A program made the translations under genes and the position numbers. A stretch of 53,777 nt of DNA from a virus. A model generated the notes under the pieces. That model saw only the letters and a list, made by a program, of their open reading frames with translations. It ran no database searches and was not told the DNA's origin. The stretch covers positions 1-53,777 of the IMG/VR virus record IMGVR_UViG_3300012944_000029. One strand, written 5' to 3'. This document shows, piece after piece, positions 1 to 7,877 of the stretch; positions within the stretch are counted from its first letter, which is position 1, and each line of letters starts with the position of its first letter.

Positions 1-123
1 ATGGCCTGATCCGCCGTCGTGTTCATATTGGCGCTGGCCAGCTTCCCAACATAACCGTAGCCGGGAACGGCCAGCGGCGTATTCTCCGCAATGGCCGTGA
101 TCCTCCCCTTGGTGTCCACAGTC
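1..123. repeat. Terminal direct repeat, left copy
   Basis: These 123 bases are identical to 53655-53777. A tail-fibre gene reads through the joint in one frame, so the repeat is best read as the overlap left by assembling a circular or terminally redundant genome, giving a unit of about 53,654 bp. A genuine short physical terminal repeat cannot be excluded. Confidence 0.95.
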
Positions 124-761
124 ACGGTCAGCGTCTTTGAACTACTTCCGTACGCGGCGGCAGCCACCCCGGTCAATGCCAGTGTTGGTCCTGGATATGT
201 GCCAACCAGATCACCAGAGGCAGCCCCGTTCGGAGCGCGTGAATCGCTCAAACGCGAATCATTTCCTGCCGTCGCTTGCGTCGCTCCGGTGCCCAGCGTC
301 CGCATGCCAGCCACACCCGCCGCGCCGTCTTTGTTCGCCGCAGCCACCTTGGCGTCTGTAATCTTCAGGGCACCAACTGTAGGATTCGGGAAAGTACCAG
401 CCAAATCCCCACCAGCTGCGCCTGTTAGACTGCCAGCGTCCCCCTGAATGCCCGCCGCCACAATATGCGAACCTGCTCCGATAGCCGTCGCTCCGGCAGC
501 ATTGCCAGTGTATCCGAGATTCTTGAGCGTGACGGAGGTCGTGGACGGACGTGCGGTGGCCTGCATGTAACCCGCCGTCTCGATGAACACCACTTGCAGG
601 AGGCCAATCCATGTCGAATCCCCCACTGTAACCATCACGGTTCCATTAACCGCAGGCATGGAGAACCCAACGGCAACCGTGGTGAAGGCATTGACACCAT
701 TCGTGCCATTCGTGCCAGCAGCACCTGTTGCACCAATTGGTCCAGGAATTTCCAGACTCAC
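1..761 (-). CDS. Tail fibre, 5' part (gene continues at 53777-53363)
   Basis: This is the N-terminal portion of a 350-residue tail fibre that crosses the contig ends; the reading frame is open from 761 to base 1. It starts at a GTG whose bases overlap the stop of the upstream gene (GTGA). The first 25 residues are collagen-like (GPIGATGAAGTNGTNG). Later come two copies of a glycine-rich motif, GDLAGTFPNPTV and GDLVGTYPGPTL, which is common in phage fibre shafts, and then AYGSSSKTLTVTVDTKGRIT, a motif also seen in outline in the fibre at 4086-5843. The role is inferred to be host-surface binding at the virion tail. The C-terminal end is given in the entry at 53363. Confidence 0.8.
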   Translation of the reverse strand, partial: MSLEIPGPIGATGAAGTNGTNGVNAFTTVAVGFSMPAVNGTVMVTVGDSTWIGLLQVVFIETAGYMQATARPSTTSVTLKNLGYTGNAAGATAIGAGSHIVAAGIQGDAGSLTGAAGGDLAGTFPNPTVGALKITDAKVAAANKDGAAGVAGMRTLGTGATQATAGNDSRLSDSRAPNGAASGDLVGTYPGPTLALTGVAAAAYGSSSKTLTVTVDTKGRITAIAENTPLAVPGYGYVGKLASANMNTTADQA

Positions 762-1033
762 AATTTCAAGTACCGACCATTGCCCGTCACTTCTGTCAGC
801 TTAATAACCGTGGTGCCGTTGTCCGCCAAGGCGCTGCTGGCAGAATACTGGTAAAAGGCCCGACCAGCATCGAATTGCGCACTGGTGCCCAACAGCACCG
901 CGTAGGATGCGTCCGCTGGAGTTGCACCGGCCCGCATGTCGAGGAGCGTACTGAATACCGGGGCGGAGGCCGCAACGGTTACATCGCAATCGCAATCCGG
1001 ACATTCTTGGGGCACAGGGAGGGTTGAAGCCAT
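758..1033 (-). CDS. Small tail-associated protein with DNGT module
   Basis: A 91-residue protein, ATG start, four bases from the upstream lipoprotein gene and overlapping the tail-fibre start. The N-terminus has CPDCDCD. The C-terminal half, ending ALADNGTTVIKLTEVTGNGR, is a module that recurs in the proteins at 11984 and 13015. I infer a virion adhesin or fibre-attachment part because of the shared module and the fibre gene that follows. No enzyme motif is visible. Confidence 0.7.
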   Translation of the reverse strand: MASTLPVPQECPDCDCDVTVAASAPVFSTLLDMRAGATPADASYAVLLGTSAQFDAGRAFYQYSASSALADNGTTVIKLTEVTGNGRYLKL

Positions 1034-1036
1034 AAA

Positions 1037-1891
1037 TCATCTTACCACGCCATCTGCGGCATTGGTAGGCTTTTGAATTATCTCGGTTTCCTGCACGGTT
1101 TTTTCTATCTTGGAAGTGATTTCCGCTTTCTTCTTTGCCGCCTGCAAATCCTCGTCGGCAATGACGGCTTTCCGTTCAAGCACGAGATTCTTGTGCGGCG
1201 TGTCCATCGTTTTGCTCAACTGATCCTCAACCACGACCTTGACGGCACCGTTTTGGTTTTTGGCTTTTTCAACGCCGCGCACCACGGCATCGTACGCATC
1301 GACACCGACGACCTTCAGCCAGCCGGCCATCTTCGGGAATGCCGCCACGATCCAGGCAAAGATTCTGCCAACCATGCTCAGGATGAATGGCAACGCTGCC
1401 GGCACAAAGACGCACAGAGCCACAATCCCGCCAATGCCGATCGTAGCAATGAGCCAGTGCCATGCGCGCTTTACGACCCCCTGATTGTGGGTGTCCTCGG
1501 CCTGCTGCCCGAGCGTTTGCAACTCGCGGAGCTGGTGCATCTGGATCGTGCGCAACTTCTGGTCGCTCTTGCGCTTGGCCGCCCATGCGTCTTCGGCATC
1601 CTTCCTGAGCTTCTCATTGTCGCTGAGTAGGAGGGCAACAAATGGCTTTTGATCTTCGAGCGGGTAACCAGTCAGCACCGCGGCATCATGGACGGCCTGA
1701 GATGCAATGTCGGTTTGTCTAGTCCGGTGCACAGGCGGCAGAGCATCGAGCGCCTCATCAGCAATCTGGACGTTCTCTTTGACACGCTCGGAAATCTTCT
1801 CCTCGACCTTGAGGAGCTTTCGCGCGTGCCAGGAGCACCCACAAACACTAATTGTCAAAACGATTAGTAGAACGTTAGCAGTTCGTTTCAT
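1037..1891 (-). CDS. Lipoprotein with central membrane segments (possible lysis protein)
   Basis: A 284-residue protein. The N-terminus is a lipoprotein signal: Lys-Arg, a hydrophobic stretch, then a lipobox-like VCGC with Cys19 as the probable lipidated residue. Residues 25-130 are charged and coiled-coil-like. About 147-185 holds two adjacent hydrophobic segments, and the C-terminal third is again charged (helical). It starts with ATGA over the stop of the small membrane gene upstream. A lipoprotein next to a single-span membrane protein suggests a lysis or spanin-like role, but it is much larger than Rz1-type lipoproteins, so this is only an inference. Confidence 0.75.
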   Translation of the reverse strand: MKRTANVLLIVLTISVCGCSWHARKLLKVEEKISERVKENVQIADEALDALPPVHRTRQTDIASQAVHDAAVLTGYPLEDQKPFVALLLSDNEKLRKDAEDAWAAKRKSDQKLRTIQMHQLRELQTLGQQAEDTHNQGVVKRAWHWLIATIGIGGIVALCVFVPAALPFILSMVGRIFAWIVAAFPKMAGWLKVVGVDAYDAVVRGVEKAKNQNGAVKVVVEDQLSKTMDTPHKNLVLERKAVIADEDLQAAKKKAEITSKIEKTVQETEIIQKPTNAADGVVR

Positions 1892-2172
1892 TTCCCGATC
1901 TTCAACTTTTCCATGGACAACTCGATCTCCCGGATCTTCAGCTTGTTTTCCGCAATGTCCTTGTTTAATTGCCCAATCTGGATAAGCAACTCACCTTTGG
2001 GCATGAGATTGGGGACAACAAAATTATTGAGCACGATGTTGTTTCGCTCGCTTGCCCGCCACGAAGCGAAGCTTCCAATCGCTGCGGCTGCGATAATCGC
2101 GCCTCCGACTTGACCCCAATTCAGCAGCTTGAATCTGCCGTTAGAATTAGCAGGTTTGACAAACTCAGTCAC
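1888..2172 (-). CDS. Small membrane protein (holin- or spanin-like)
   Basis: A 94-residue protein with a GTG start overlapping the previous stop (GTGA). One transmembrane segment is clear at about residues 18-36 (GQVGGAIIAAAAIGSFASW), followed by a coiled-coil-like tail rich in Glu, Lys, Leu and Ile. One membrane span plus a coiled coil, next to a lipoprotein gene, fits an i-spanin/o-spanin pair or a holin accessory. No family is recognised with certainty. Confidence 0.65.
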   Translation of the reverse strand: MTEFVKPANSNGRFKLLNWGQVGGAIIAAAAIGSFASWRASERNNIVLNNFVVPNLMPKGELLIQIGQLNKDIAENKLKIREIELSMEKLKIGK

Positions 2173-2615
2173 TTGATGTCTCCCACAAAGATCGTGTCCC
2201 ACAATTCTCCAATGACCTCGATCATCATCGCGTGATCCTTGGATGTCAGATGCGTGTCCGCCTGAATTTGTTCAATGTCTACGTCGGCCTCGGTGCGGAG
2301 CAGGTCGGCCATTTCCACCTGGAACTTTTTGCCTTCCTCGCCCTTGAGCACGAGTTTCTCAGGGTTGCTCTCGCTGGGAGAGGCGTATTCCTTGAAACCC
2401 TTGTCTCTTGCGTCCTGGATTTCTTCCTGAGCAAGCTTGAGCCGTTTTAGGTTCCGGCCGAGCTTAATCTTCGTCACGAGATCGAAGTGGACTCTGCCCA
2501 TGCGCTTGGTCTCCATTTTGCCGTCCGCGTTGCTCTCGGACGTGAGCACGATCGGTTCGTCCAGGCGCTGAAGCGCGGCAATCATAGAATCAATCCTGGA
2601 GCGCCGGATTTTCAA
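2169..2615 (-). CDS. Hypothetical charged protein
   Basis: A 148-residue soluble, strongly charged, helical protein. The chosen start is TTG, which overlaps the upstream stop (TTGA) as in other genes of this operon; an ATG at 2585 is the alternative. The middle has a basic helix (IKLGRNLKRLKLAQEE) and the C-terminal half is acidic. No family is recognised. Its place between virion proteins and the putative lysis genes suggests a structural accessory or assembly function. Confidence 0.6.
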   Translation of the reverse strand: MKIRRSRIDSMIAALQRLDEPIVLTSESNADGKMETKRMGRVHFDLVTKIKLGRNLKRLKLAQEEIQDARDKGFKEYASPSESNPEKLVLKGEEGKKFQVEMADLLRTEADVDIEQIQADTHLTSKDHAMMIEVIGELWDTIFVGDIK

Positions 2616-2890
2616 AGGCTTTGGGTGCGCTTGACCTTGAAAAGATTCGTATCGTGAAACCCTATAGCGATAAAGCTTTCGATTGCCGCGACAGAGCCTA
2701 CGGCGGCCACGAAATCTGCTTTTAGAATCTCGGCGTTGTCTCCGGTGAAATCGAGTGTCTGGTCAAGCGACGCGGATAGCCCACCGGCGTCGTATTCCCG
2801 CTTCAGAGAATCCAGCGTATCTCGTGCGGCCATGTAATTGTAAATCGCTAAACGGTATCTGCTGATGAAGTTCTGGTGGAGCAGGCTCAT
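2612..2890 (-). CDS. Hypothetical protein
   Basis: A 92-residue protein, ATG start, coupled to the next gene through TTGA. It looks helical and soluble, with an amphipathic N-terminal half (SRYRLAIYNYMAARDTLDSL). No motif is recognised. It lies in the tail/virion segment of the leftward operon. Confidence 0.6.
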   Translation of the reverse strand: MSLLHQNFISRYRLAIYNYMAARDTLDSLKREYDAGGLSASLDQTLDFTGDNAEILKADFVAAVGSVAAIESFIAIGFHDTNLFKVKRTQSL

Positions 2891-2893
2891 ATT

Positions 2894-3505
2894 TTAGATG
2901 TCGATTTCTTCCCAAACAAACCCTCCGAAACCCGTCACCGCAGTGAGTGCTCCAATGGCAATCCACGCGCCCGGAACCAATTCGATGATGCCAGCGAGAT
3001 CAATCCACCCAGGAGATGTTGATGGCAATGCCGCCGCAGTGAACCCGCTGCAAATCGGAAGGACGTAACCTGGGTTCACAATCGTCGCCTGGGTGTCCGC
3101 TTTCATGGTTGAGTTTAGCCCCCCGAGCAGAGCGCTTTGGATGCCAGGGGACGCGAGTGCTGCCGTATGAGTGACGATGCCTGCCGCCGAATAACCTCCG
3201 ATCAGGTGCAATGATGCGATCGCAGCCGGGGCCACAGAAAGCGCAAAGTAGCAACCCAGCATTGACGCATTCTTGGTATTGCCTGCCGGGTTGGAAATGC
3301 AAAGGCCGGTATAGGTTGTGGTTAGCGCGACAGAAACAGCCTGGGCCGCCTGATTACTCGCGTTAAATAGCCTCCCCAGCCTTGCCGATTCCCGGTAACG
3401 ACCATGTGCATCAGTGGCGACGATCGCTGCGGTTGGGTCTAACCTCTCCGTGGCCTGAGCGCCCTGACTGAGTTTGCGTTCACCGACCGATGCTTCACTT
3501 AACAT
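2894..3505 (-). CDS. Predicted virion protein
   Basis: A 203-residue protein rich in Ala, Gly, Ser and Thr with alternating hydrophobic stretches (VSVALTTTYTGLCISNPAGN) typical of beta-rich structural proteins rather than of a membrane protein. ATG start; no enzyme motif. It is part of the tail-fibre gene run (2.6-5.9 kb), so a minor virion or tail component is the reasonable inference. Confidence 0.6.
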   Translation of the reverse strand: MLSEASVGERKLSQGAQATERLDPTAAIVATDAHGRYRESARLGRLFNASNQAAQAVSVALTTTYTGLCISNPAGNTKNASMLGCYFALSVAPAAIASLHLIGGYSAAGIVTHTAALASPGIQSALLGGLNSTMKADTQATIVNPGYVLPICSGFTAAALPSTSPGWIDLAGIIELVPGAWIAIGALTAVTGFGGFVWEEIDI

Positions 3506-3519
3506 ATTGTCCTTTTGTT

Positions 3520-3765
3520 TTACCGAATCTCAAATCCATAGTGATCACCATTGCCGACCATCATGCTATCATAGTCTTTACGCATCCGGTCAAGCTCCAA
3601 CGCCTCCAGAAGCTCCTTGTTTCCGAGCGGTTTCCAAATGCCAATCGCGTCCCAAATATATCTGTTCCCGGTGTCCTCAGAGTACCATAGGTCTCCAGGC
3701 TGGGCTCCAGTTGATGGCTTTTCACCCTCCAACCCGACAAAGCTTTCTGCTGCTCTTATGCTCAT
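3520..3765 (-). CDS. Small virion-associated protein
   Basis: An 81-residue protein from the ATG at 3765. The segment PGDLWYSEDTGNRYIWD resembles short fibre or carbohydrate-binding beta modules, in which a W-Y-x-D-T-G-x-x-Y-x-W pattern marks a small beta hairpin. The C-terminus is a charged helix. It probably attaches to or caps the neighbouring fibre. The function is inferred from context only. Confidence 0.6.
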   Translation of the reverse strand: MSIRAAESFVGLEGEKPSTGAQPGDLWYSEDTGNRYIWDAIGIWKPLGNKELLEALELDRMRKDYDSMMVGNGDHYGFEIR

Positions 3766-3766
3766 T

Positions 3767-4084
3767 TTAATCGGGAACGGCAACCGCGTGAAGTTCTCCG
3801 GTAATTGTGATCAGCGCTGAGTTCAGGATTCTCACCGTAATGGCGCTGGCGGTTTGAGTTTCGATATGAATGATCGACAGCGCCAGGCTGGACCCAGTTG
3901 AGTCTTTGATCGTCAGTGCGCATGTGTAATTGGCATCGGCAAACGGCGTATCCCATGTTACCGTAATCAGCGTCGTGATGCCTGCCAGTAACGCTCCCGT
4001 CGAGACCCGCTTTGCTTGCACCGACAGAATCCCCACGGCCATCGACTTGTTCGCTGGAATATCGCCAAGCAGAGTCGCGGTCAT
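3767..4084 (-). CDS. Small beta-rich fibre-associated protein
   Basis: A 105-residue protein, ATG start at 4084, one base from the end of the large fibre gene. It is rich in Thr, Ile, Val and Ala with strand-like alternation (SAITVRILNSALITITGELH). No catalytic motif. Coupling to the fibre gene suggests an assembly partner or a C-terminal cap of the fibre. Confidence 0.6.
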   Translation of the reverse strand: MTATLLGDIPANKSMAVGILSVQAKRVSTGALLAGITTLITVTWDTPFADANYTCALTIKDSTGSSLALSIIHIETQTASAITVRILNSALITITGELHAVAVPD

Positions 4085-4085
4085 G

Positions 4086-5843
4086 TTATGTCCCGAAGAA
4101 TCCTGCACCCGTCATCAGATGGTCCATGATGGCCTTTATGGTTTGAAGCACATTAGTCAGCGTCCCGGTCGAGGTGTCGAATCCAGATTTGGACGCTGTG
4201 CCGGTTGGGAGTGTCCAGCCGGTACTCCTAAAGATCGTCACGAGCTTTGTGTTTTGATCCTGAAAGTTGATGGCTCTCTTGGTCCCGGTGCCAAGCGCAT
4301 CAGTGCTGATCACGATCCCGGTTGCTGAGGCATTGTGCTTAATGGTGAGCCGTTCGTAATTCGAGGCATCTGTCCGCGTCCCATAAAGGCTCCAGCTTTG
4401 GTTGTTTGTGCTGTTGTATTGCTCCAGCCAATTTGCGCTATTGCGGTAAAGGAACAAGTCCGGCGTGGTGGCTCCGCTGCTGCCCCAACAAAGCGGGAGC
4501 GCCGTAGCAATGATGATCTCCCCGGCGTTATCAATTCTCAGTCTTTCAAGCTGACTGACACTTCCGGCTGGGGTGGTGAAAAAACCTAATCTCCCTGGCA
4601 TATCGTTGGCGGCAGGGGTTCCGTCTATATTTACCCTTATCTCAGCAAGTCCTTTAAATGATACTCCATCATAAGCCTGGAAGATCAATCGGAGTTTATC
4701 TCCAGACGAAACAATGGTTGGGGAAGCCTCTGTTCCGTTGGCGCGCTGCCACAGCATTCTGGAATCTACCGAAGCGTCTGCCCCATAAGCTGTCATCCTG
4801 AACGAAGCGTTTTCACCTCCAGAACCCACGATGTGCAGCGTGTTGCCTGCACCCGGCAGCGCCGTGCCAATCCCAACATTGGACCCATTGTCAAAGATTC
4901 TGCTGGTTGCTGTGAGGTATGGCGCGGTTGCACTCCACTTCGGAATGTAATTGGTCGTGCCTGTGATTCCGGTGAGCGCGCCGGAGCCCGTGCCCTGAAC
5001 GATGCCGGTAAGCGTGGTGGTAATGTCTGCCGTGCTGATTGTTTGCCATGATGGGTCGGTGCCATCAGTCCTCCAGTATTTTCCAGCGGTTCCAATGGCG
5101 ACCCTGATATTGTTGCTTGCATCCCGGGTGAGCATGTCACCGCGTGTAGTGAGCGGGCTGAGGTTGTTGAACGCGCCCAGTGCAGTCCCGGAGTTTGTCC
5201 CGCCGCGCGCGATGGCGAGCGTTCCGGACGTGATGGCTGAGGCGTCCAATGCGATCGTGACGTTAGCGGCAAACGCCAGCCGCCCGTAAGCATCCACCGT
5301 GAATTGCCCAACCTGAGTTGCTGAACCGTACGTAGCGGCAGCAACCGCCGTGGTGATGAGATCAATGGTTGGGGTGAGTCCGCCAGAAGATGAGATTCGC
5401 GTTGCCGTGCCAGCGACCGACGTGACGAAAGTGCTATTAGAGATGTCGGCAGAAAGGATGGTTTGCCACGATGGATCGTTCCCGTCACTGCGGACGTACT
5501 TACCGGCAGCCCCGATGCCGAGCCTAATATTATTCCCCGCGCCGTCCCGTGTCAGAAGATCTCCCCTGGTCGTCAACGGCACTGACCCACCCACGATCAC
5601 CGTCGTGTTATTGATGATAGTGGCCGTTGCTTGGCTAAGCCCATCCTCGGTGACGAACCGGTTGGTGATGGACGGTTGCCCCTCGTTTCCCGTAAGTGCA
5701 TCCTGAATGTCCCGAGAAAGCTCGAAGGGCTCAGGGATGACTGGAAGATTCTCCTGAAGCCAATTATCCAACTGCCGCGCCCATGCCTCAATGCCAGGCG
5801 CTTCACGGATCACGTCCCAAGGGACTTCTGGAATGCTGGTCAT
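4086..5843 (-). CDS. Large tail fibre with duplicated shaft module
   Basis: A 585-residue protein from the ATG at 5843. The N-terminal ~60 residues (PEVPWDVIREAPGIEAWARQ) probably anchor it to the virion. Residues about 89-133 and 230-273 are two copies of one module (PLTTRGDLLTRD, then GKYVRSDGNDPSWQTI), separated by a GGTNSGTALG shaft motif. The C-terminal half is beta-rich, with LERLRIDNAGE, a motif often seen in phage fibres near chaperone or tip domains. It is likely a receptor-binding fibre. A terminator-like hairpin lies immediately upstream of its start. Confidence 0.85.
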   Translation of the reverse strand: MTSIPEVPWDVIREAPGIEAWARQLDNWLQENLPVIPEPFELSRDIQDALTGNEGQPSITNRFVTEDGLSQATATIINNTTVIVGGSVPLTTRGDLLTRDGAGNNIRLGIGAAGKYVRSDGNDPSWQTILSADISNSTFVTSVAGTATRISSSGGLTPTIDLITTAVAAATYGSATQVGQFTVDAYGRLAFAANVTIALDASAITSGTLAIARGGTNSGTALGAFNNLSPLTTRGDMLTRDASNNIRVAIGTAGKYWRTDGTDPSWQTISTADITTTLTGIVQGTGSGALTGITGTTNYIPKWSATAPYLTATSRIFDNGSNVGIGTALPGAGNTLHIVGSGGENASFRMTAYGADASVDSRMLWQRANGTEASPTIVSSGDKLRLIFQAYDGVSFKGLAEIRVNIDGTPAANDMPGRLGFFTTPAGSVSQLERLRIDNAGEIIIATALPLCWGSSGATTPDLFLYRNSANWLEQYNSTNNQSWSLYGTRTDASNYERLTIKHNASATGIVISTDALGTGTKRAINFQDQNTKLVTIFRSTGWTLPTGTASKSGFDTSTGTLTNVLQTIKAIMDHLMTGAGFFGT

Positions 5844-5847
5844 GCTG

Positions 5848-5877
5848 AAAAGGGCGAGCGTCCTTGCAGGAACGCCC
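5848..5877 (-). terminator. Leader hairpin with U-run before the tail-fibre gene
   Basis: Read on the minus strand this is GGGCG, an inner CCT/AGG stem, then CGCCC followed by TTTT, ending a few bases before the fibre ATG at 5843. It has the form of an intrinsic terminator or attenuator between the highly expressed capsid genes and the fibre genes. The bulged stem makes it a moderate rather than strong call. Confidence 0.5.
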
Positions 5878-5925
5878 GCCCCCCTTATGAACAAACCAAC
5901 GCTGTGAGCTTAACGTTTCAATCCG

Positions 5926-5947
5926 CGCTCCGAATTTCTTCGGAGCG
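5926..5947 (-). other. Perfect 9-bp hairpin with GAAA loop
   Basis: On the minus strand CGCTCCGAA, loop GAAA, TTCGGAGCG. It lies in the 114-base gap between the capsid-associated gene (ends 5958) and the fibre gene, upstream of the terminator-like hairpin. There is no U-run. It may stabilise the 3' end of the capsid mRNA. Confidence 0.6.
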
Positions 5948-5957
5948 ATTCCACACA

Positions 5958-6377
5958 TTACCCGCCCGAGCTTTGGGAGCCAAGCACCGTTTCTTGAATG
6001 GCGTAGTCAGCCTTCCAGACGATGTTCGTCACGGCAGCCCCCGTCACCCGAGAGCGCACGTAAGGGCCAGTTCCGTTCTGGGCGGCTGTTTTGCTGTCTG
6101 CGATGTCGAACGTCGCGGCCCACGCCGCATTGCTCTCCGCGGTGTAAACTGCCGTCACTGACCCCACAAGTGTTACGGTCCCCGCCGCGTTGACGACGTA
6201 GGTGGCGCGCACGACGTACCCCGCTGCTTGCGTCAGATCCTCGTTGAGCGCCGTTATGGCCGCCGTAATGAGATAAACCCGACTCGGCAGCAACTGATGG
6301 TAGCCGAGTGTGGTTTCCGTTGCGTCCGTTGTCCTGACAATCGGACCGAATGGACTGAAGGTATTTTGAGCTGGCAT
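5958..6377 (-). CDS. Capsid-associated or decoration-type protein
   Basis: A 139-residue protein encoded 14 bases downstream of the major capsid gene. It is small, beta-rich, free of Cys, and has many Ala, Thr and Val (ALNEDLTQAAGYVVRATYVV). Position and composition fit a head decoration or head-completion protein. No signature motif was recognised, so the role is inferred from position. Confidence 0.65.
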   Translation of the reverse strand: MPAQNTFSPFGPIVRTTDATETTLGYHQLLPSRVYLITAAITALNEDLTQAAGYVVRATYVVNAAGTVTLVGSVTAVYTAESNAAWAATFDIADSKTAAQNGTGPYVRSRVTGAAVTNIVWKADYAIQETVLGSQSSGG

Positions 6378-6391
6378 ATTATCCTTTCAGG

Positions 6392-7507
6392 TTAGCTGTC
6401 GCAACGATCGCGCAACGCCATCGGCGCGTCACAACGCAGGTGATTGAATGCCACTCCGCGCTCGGGGTGAACCGGCTGGCTGGCGCTTTCCAGAATCGCC
6501 CGGTGATACATGATCGTCTGGTCCGGGTTGCACACACGGTCAGGGATATTACGCAGCATGAATTTACCCGTGTAATTCACCGGGCTAAACTTGAAGTCCG
6601 GGTGCGGATTCGTGATCGTGTCCGGAATCAAGCTCGTAAACACAGTCGGGTCGAAGATGTATGACACTTCCGACGTGGCCGAATTCCAAGCCGACCGCAC
6701 GATCGCACGATTGCCCTTCGTGGCCGCCTCAATGTCGAACGGAGCAATTTCCGTGTACACGCCACCTGAGCAGGTGTAACGGATGGGGAACTCGTCGATG
6801 ATGTGGTAAAACCCGCGGTAAGTGCCTTCGACGCCATACTGGCCAAGAAGCTCCGAAGGCCGACCCCATCGGAAGTCTTGGCGAATTTCAGGGTCCTGGA
6901 ATATCAAAGCGTCGATCGTTTCCTGAGAAGCAATCAGTGTAAGCACCCCCGCCCCGTTCTGCTTGCCGAGCGCGGACATATTCGCCCCGTTCCGACGCAA
7001 CCTGACACCGTATCGGTTCAGCACGCCCTGGCTGAGCTGGGCTGTGGCGCACGACGCTGGCCACCCTTCTCCGGTCCCTTCGACATTGCCGCTCTGGCGG
7101 ATGACCACCTTAAGGGCCACCAGCCTAAGGTACTCATGCCGATACCTGATTTCCCATTCCAGCTTGGCGTATTCGGAGAGGACGCTGATGATTTTGTCGA
7201 GTTGATCGCGCAGGGCGAACACTGACCGGATTTCCTCCACGCAGAAGTCCGGCCCTTCTAGGGCTCGGCGCTGGAGTTGATATGTGCGATTGGTCGATCC
7301 GATCGCAATCTTCTGTACTGGCGGCAAACATGCGCCCCCTTCCGCGCCGCTTTCCACGGCAACATTCGTCCACGTCGGCACGGCATCGGTCGGGGCGGAG
7401 CGTTCATAAGTGAGATTCGTGAGAATTTCACCCATGCCAGCTTGCCACTGATCCCGGCGCACCAAACCGATCCAAGGCGAGGAGGGGAACACTCGATCAT
7501 AAATCAT
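6392..7507 (-). CDS. Major capsid protein
   Basis: A 371-residue protein from the first in-frame ATG. It lacks enzyme motifs. Segments such as MGEILTNLTYERSAP, YQLQRRALEGPDFC and EWEIRYRHEYLR resemble major capsid proteins I recall from environmental short-tailed phages. Family recognition is from memory and not from a search. Nineteen sense codons lie in frame upstream of the ATG (to 7564) and encode a capsid-like N-terminus (CQAIIDILARETGRFST), so the true protein probably begins upstream. The only candidate there is ATA at 7564-7562, seven bases after AAAAGG, or an exon joined by splicing. An intron-like RNA lies directly upstream. Confidence 0.75.
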   Translation of the reverse strand: MIYDRVFPSSPWIGLVRRDQWQAGMGEILTNLTYERSAPTDAVPTWTNVAVESGAEGGACLPPVQKIAIGSTNRTYQLQRRALEGPDFCVEEIRSVFALRDQLDKIISVLSEYAKLEWEIRYRHEYLRLVALKVVIRQSGNVEGTGEGWPASCATAQLSQGVLNRYGVRLRRNGANMSALGKQNGAGVLTLIASQETIDALIFQDPEIRQDFRWGRPSELLGQYGVEGTYRGFYHIIDEFPIRYTCSGGVYTEIAPFDIEAATKGNRAIVRSAWNSATSEVSYIFDPTVFTSLIPDTITNPHPDFKFSPVNYTGKFMLRNIPDRVCNPDQTIMYHRAILESASQPVHPERGVAFNHLRCDAPMALRDRCDS

Positions 7508-7561
7508 GGTCGAGAACCGCCCCGTCTCGCGTGCGAGAATGTCAATTATGGCTTGACAGCT

Positions 7562-7861
7562 TATAAGTAAACCTTTTGTTATTAACTATATACAATGAAC
7601 GCCATTAGCGTACAAGGTTGATTGTTGAGAACCGGTTTGAAGTCCGCTGCCAGGGCTTCTAACTACTTGAGCAGCGTGCTGTTTGATCGCGGTGGTAGGG
7701 CATCCACCCGTGGACCCAATTTGTTTTGCGACTCAGCTATTAGCTTAACTACTACTGAAGATTAGGTCTGTCAAACAAAACTTGCGCTTGGTCGGGAAAC
7801 AGGCCAATATCGCGGCGAGCATCAGAGCTTAAATCTGATGCCCAGCCGCTCAACACAACAA
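7562..7861 (-). ncRNA. Group I intron-like structured RNA upstream of the capsid gene
   Basis: About 300 bases without a gene. On the minus strand I can draw, in the order of a group I core: P4 GCGGC/GCCGC (7845-7849 with 7812-7816) enclosing P5 GCATCAGA/TCTGATGC (7834-7841 with 7819-7826); P6 TTGG/CCAA (7804-7807 with 7788-7791); an R-like element GTTTGACAGACCTAATC (7776-7760); P7 GACCTAAT/ATTGGGTC (7768-7761 with 7720-7713, one G-U pair that forms only in minus-strand RNA); and a P9-like hairpin GGTGG/CCACC (7708-7704 with 7695-7691). P3 and the splice sites are not clear. The adjacent HNH gene lies antisense to this RNA. A structured 5' leader is the alternative. Confidence 0.45.
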
Positions 7862-7877
7862 TGAAAGGATCATCGTC
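7812..7877 (+). repeat. Conserved leader of HNH cassette 1
   Basis: It comprises a two-stem fold (GCGGC, GA, an 8-bp hairpin, CCA, GCCGC), then ACACAACAA, six variable bases, GATCATCGT, one base and the HNH ATG. The same order and spacing precedes the second HNH gene at 15874-15934, where both stems are different in sequence but still paired. This supports a shared, structurally selected element carried with the endonuclease. Confidence 0.7.

Noticed and set aside
7621-7680. Anticodon-loop-like GGACTTCAAACCGG on the minus strand
   Set aside because: The stem does not pair properly (CGGA/CCGG) and no T-arm or acceptor is found at tRNA spacing. It lies within the intron-like region.
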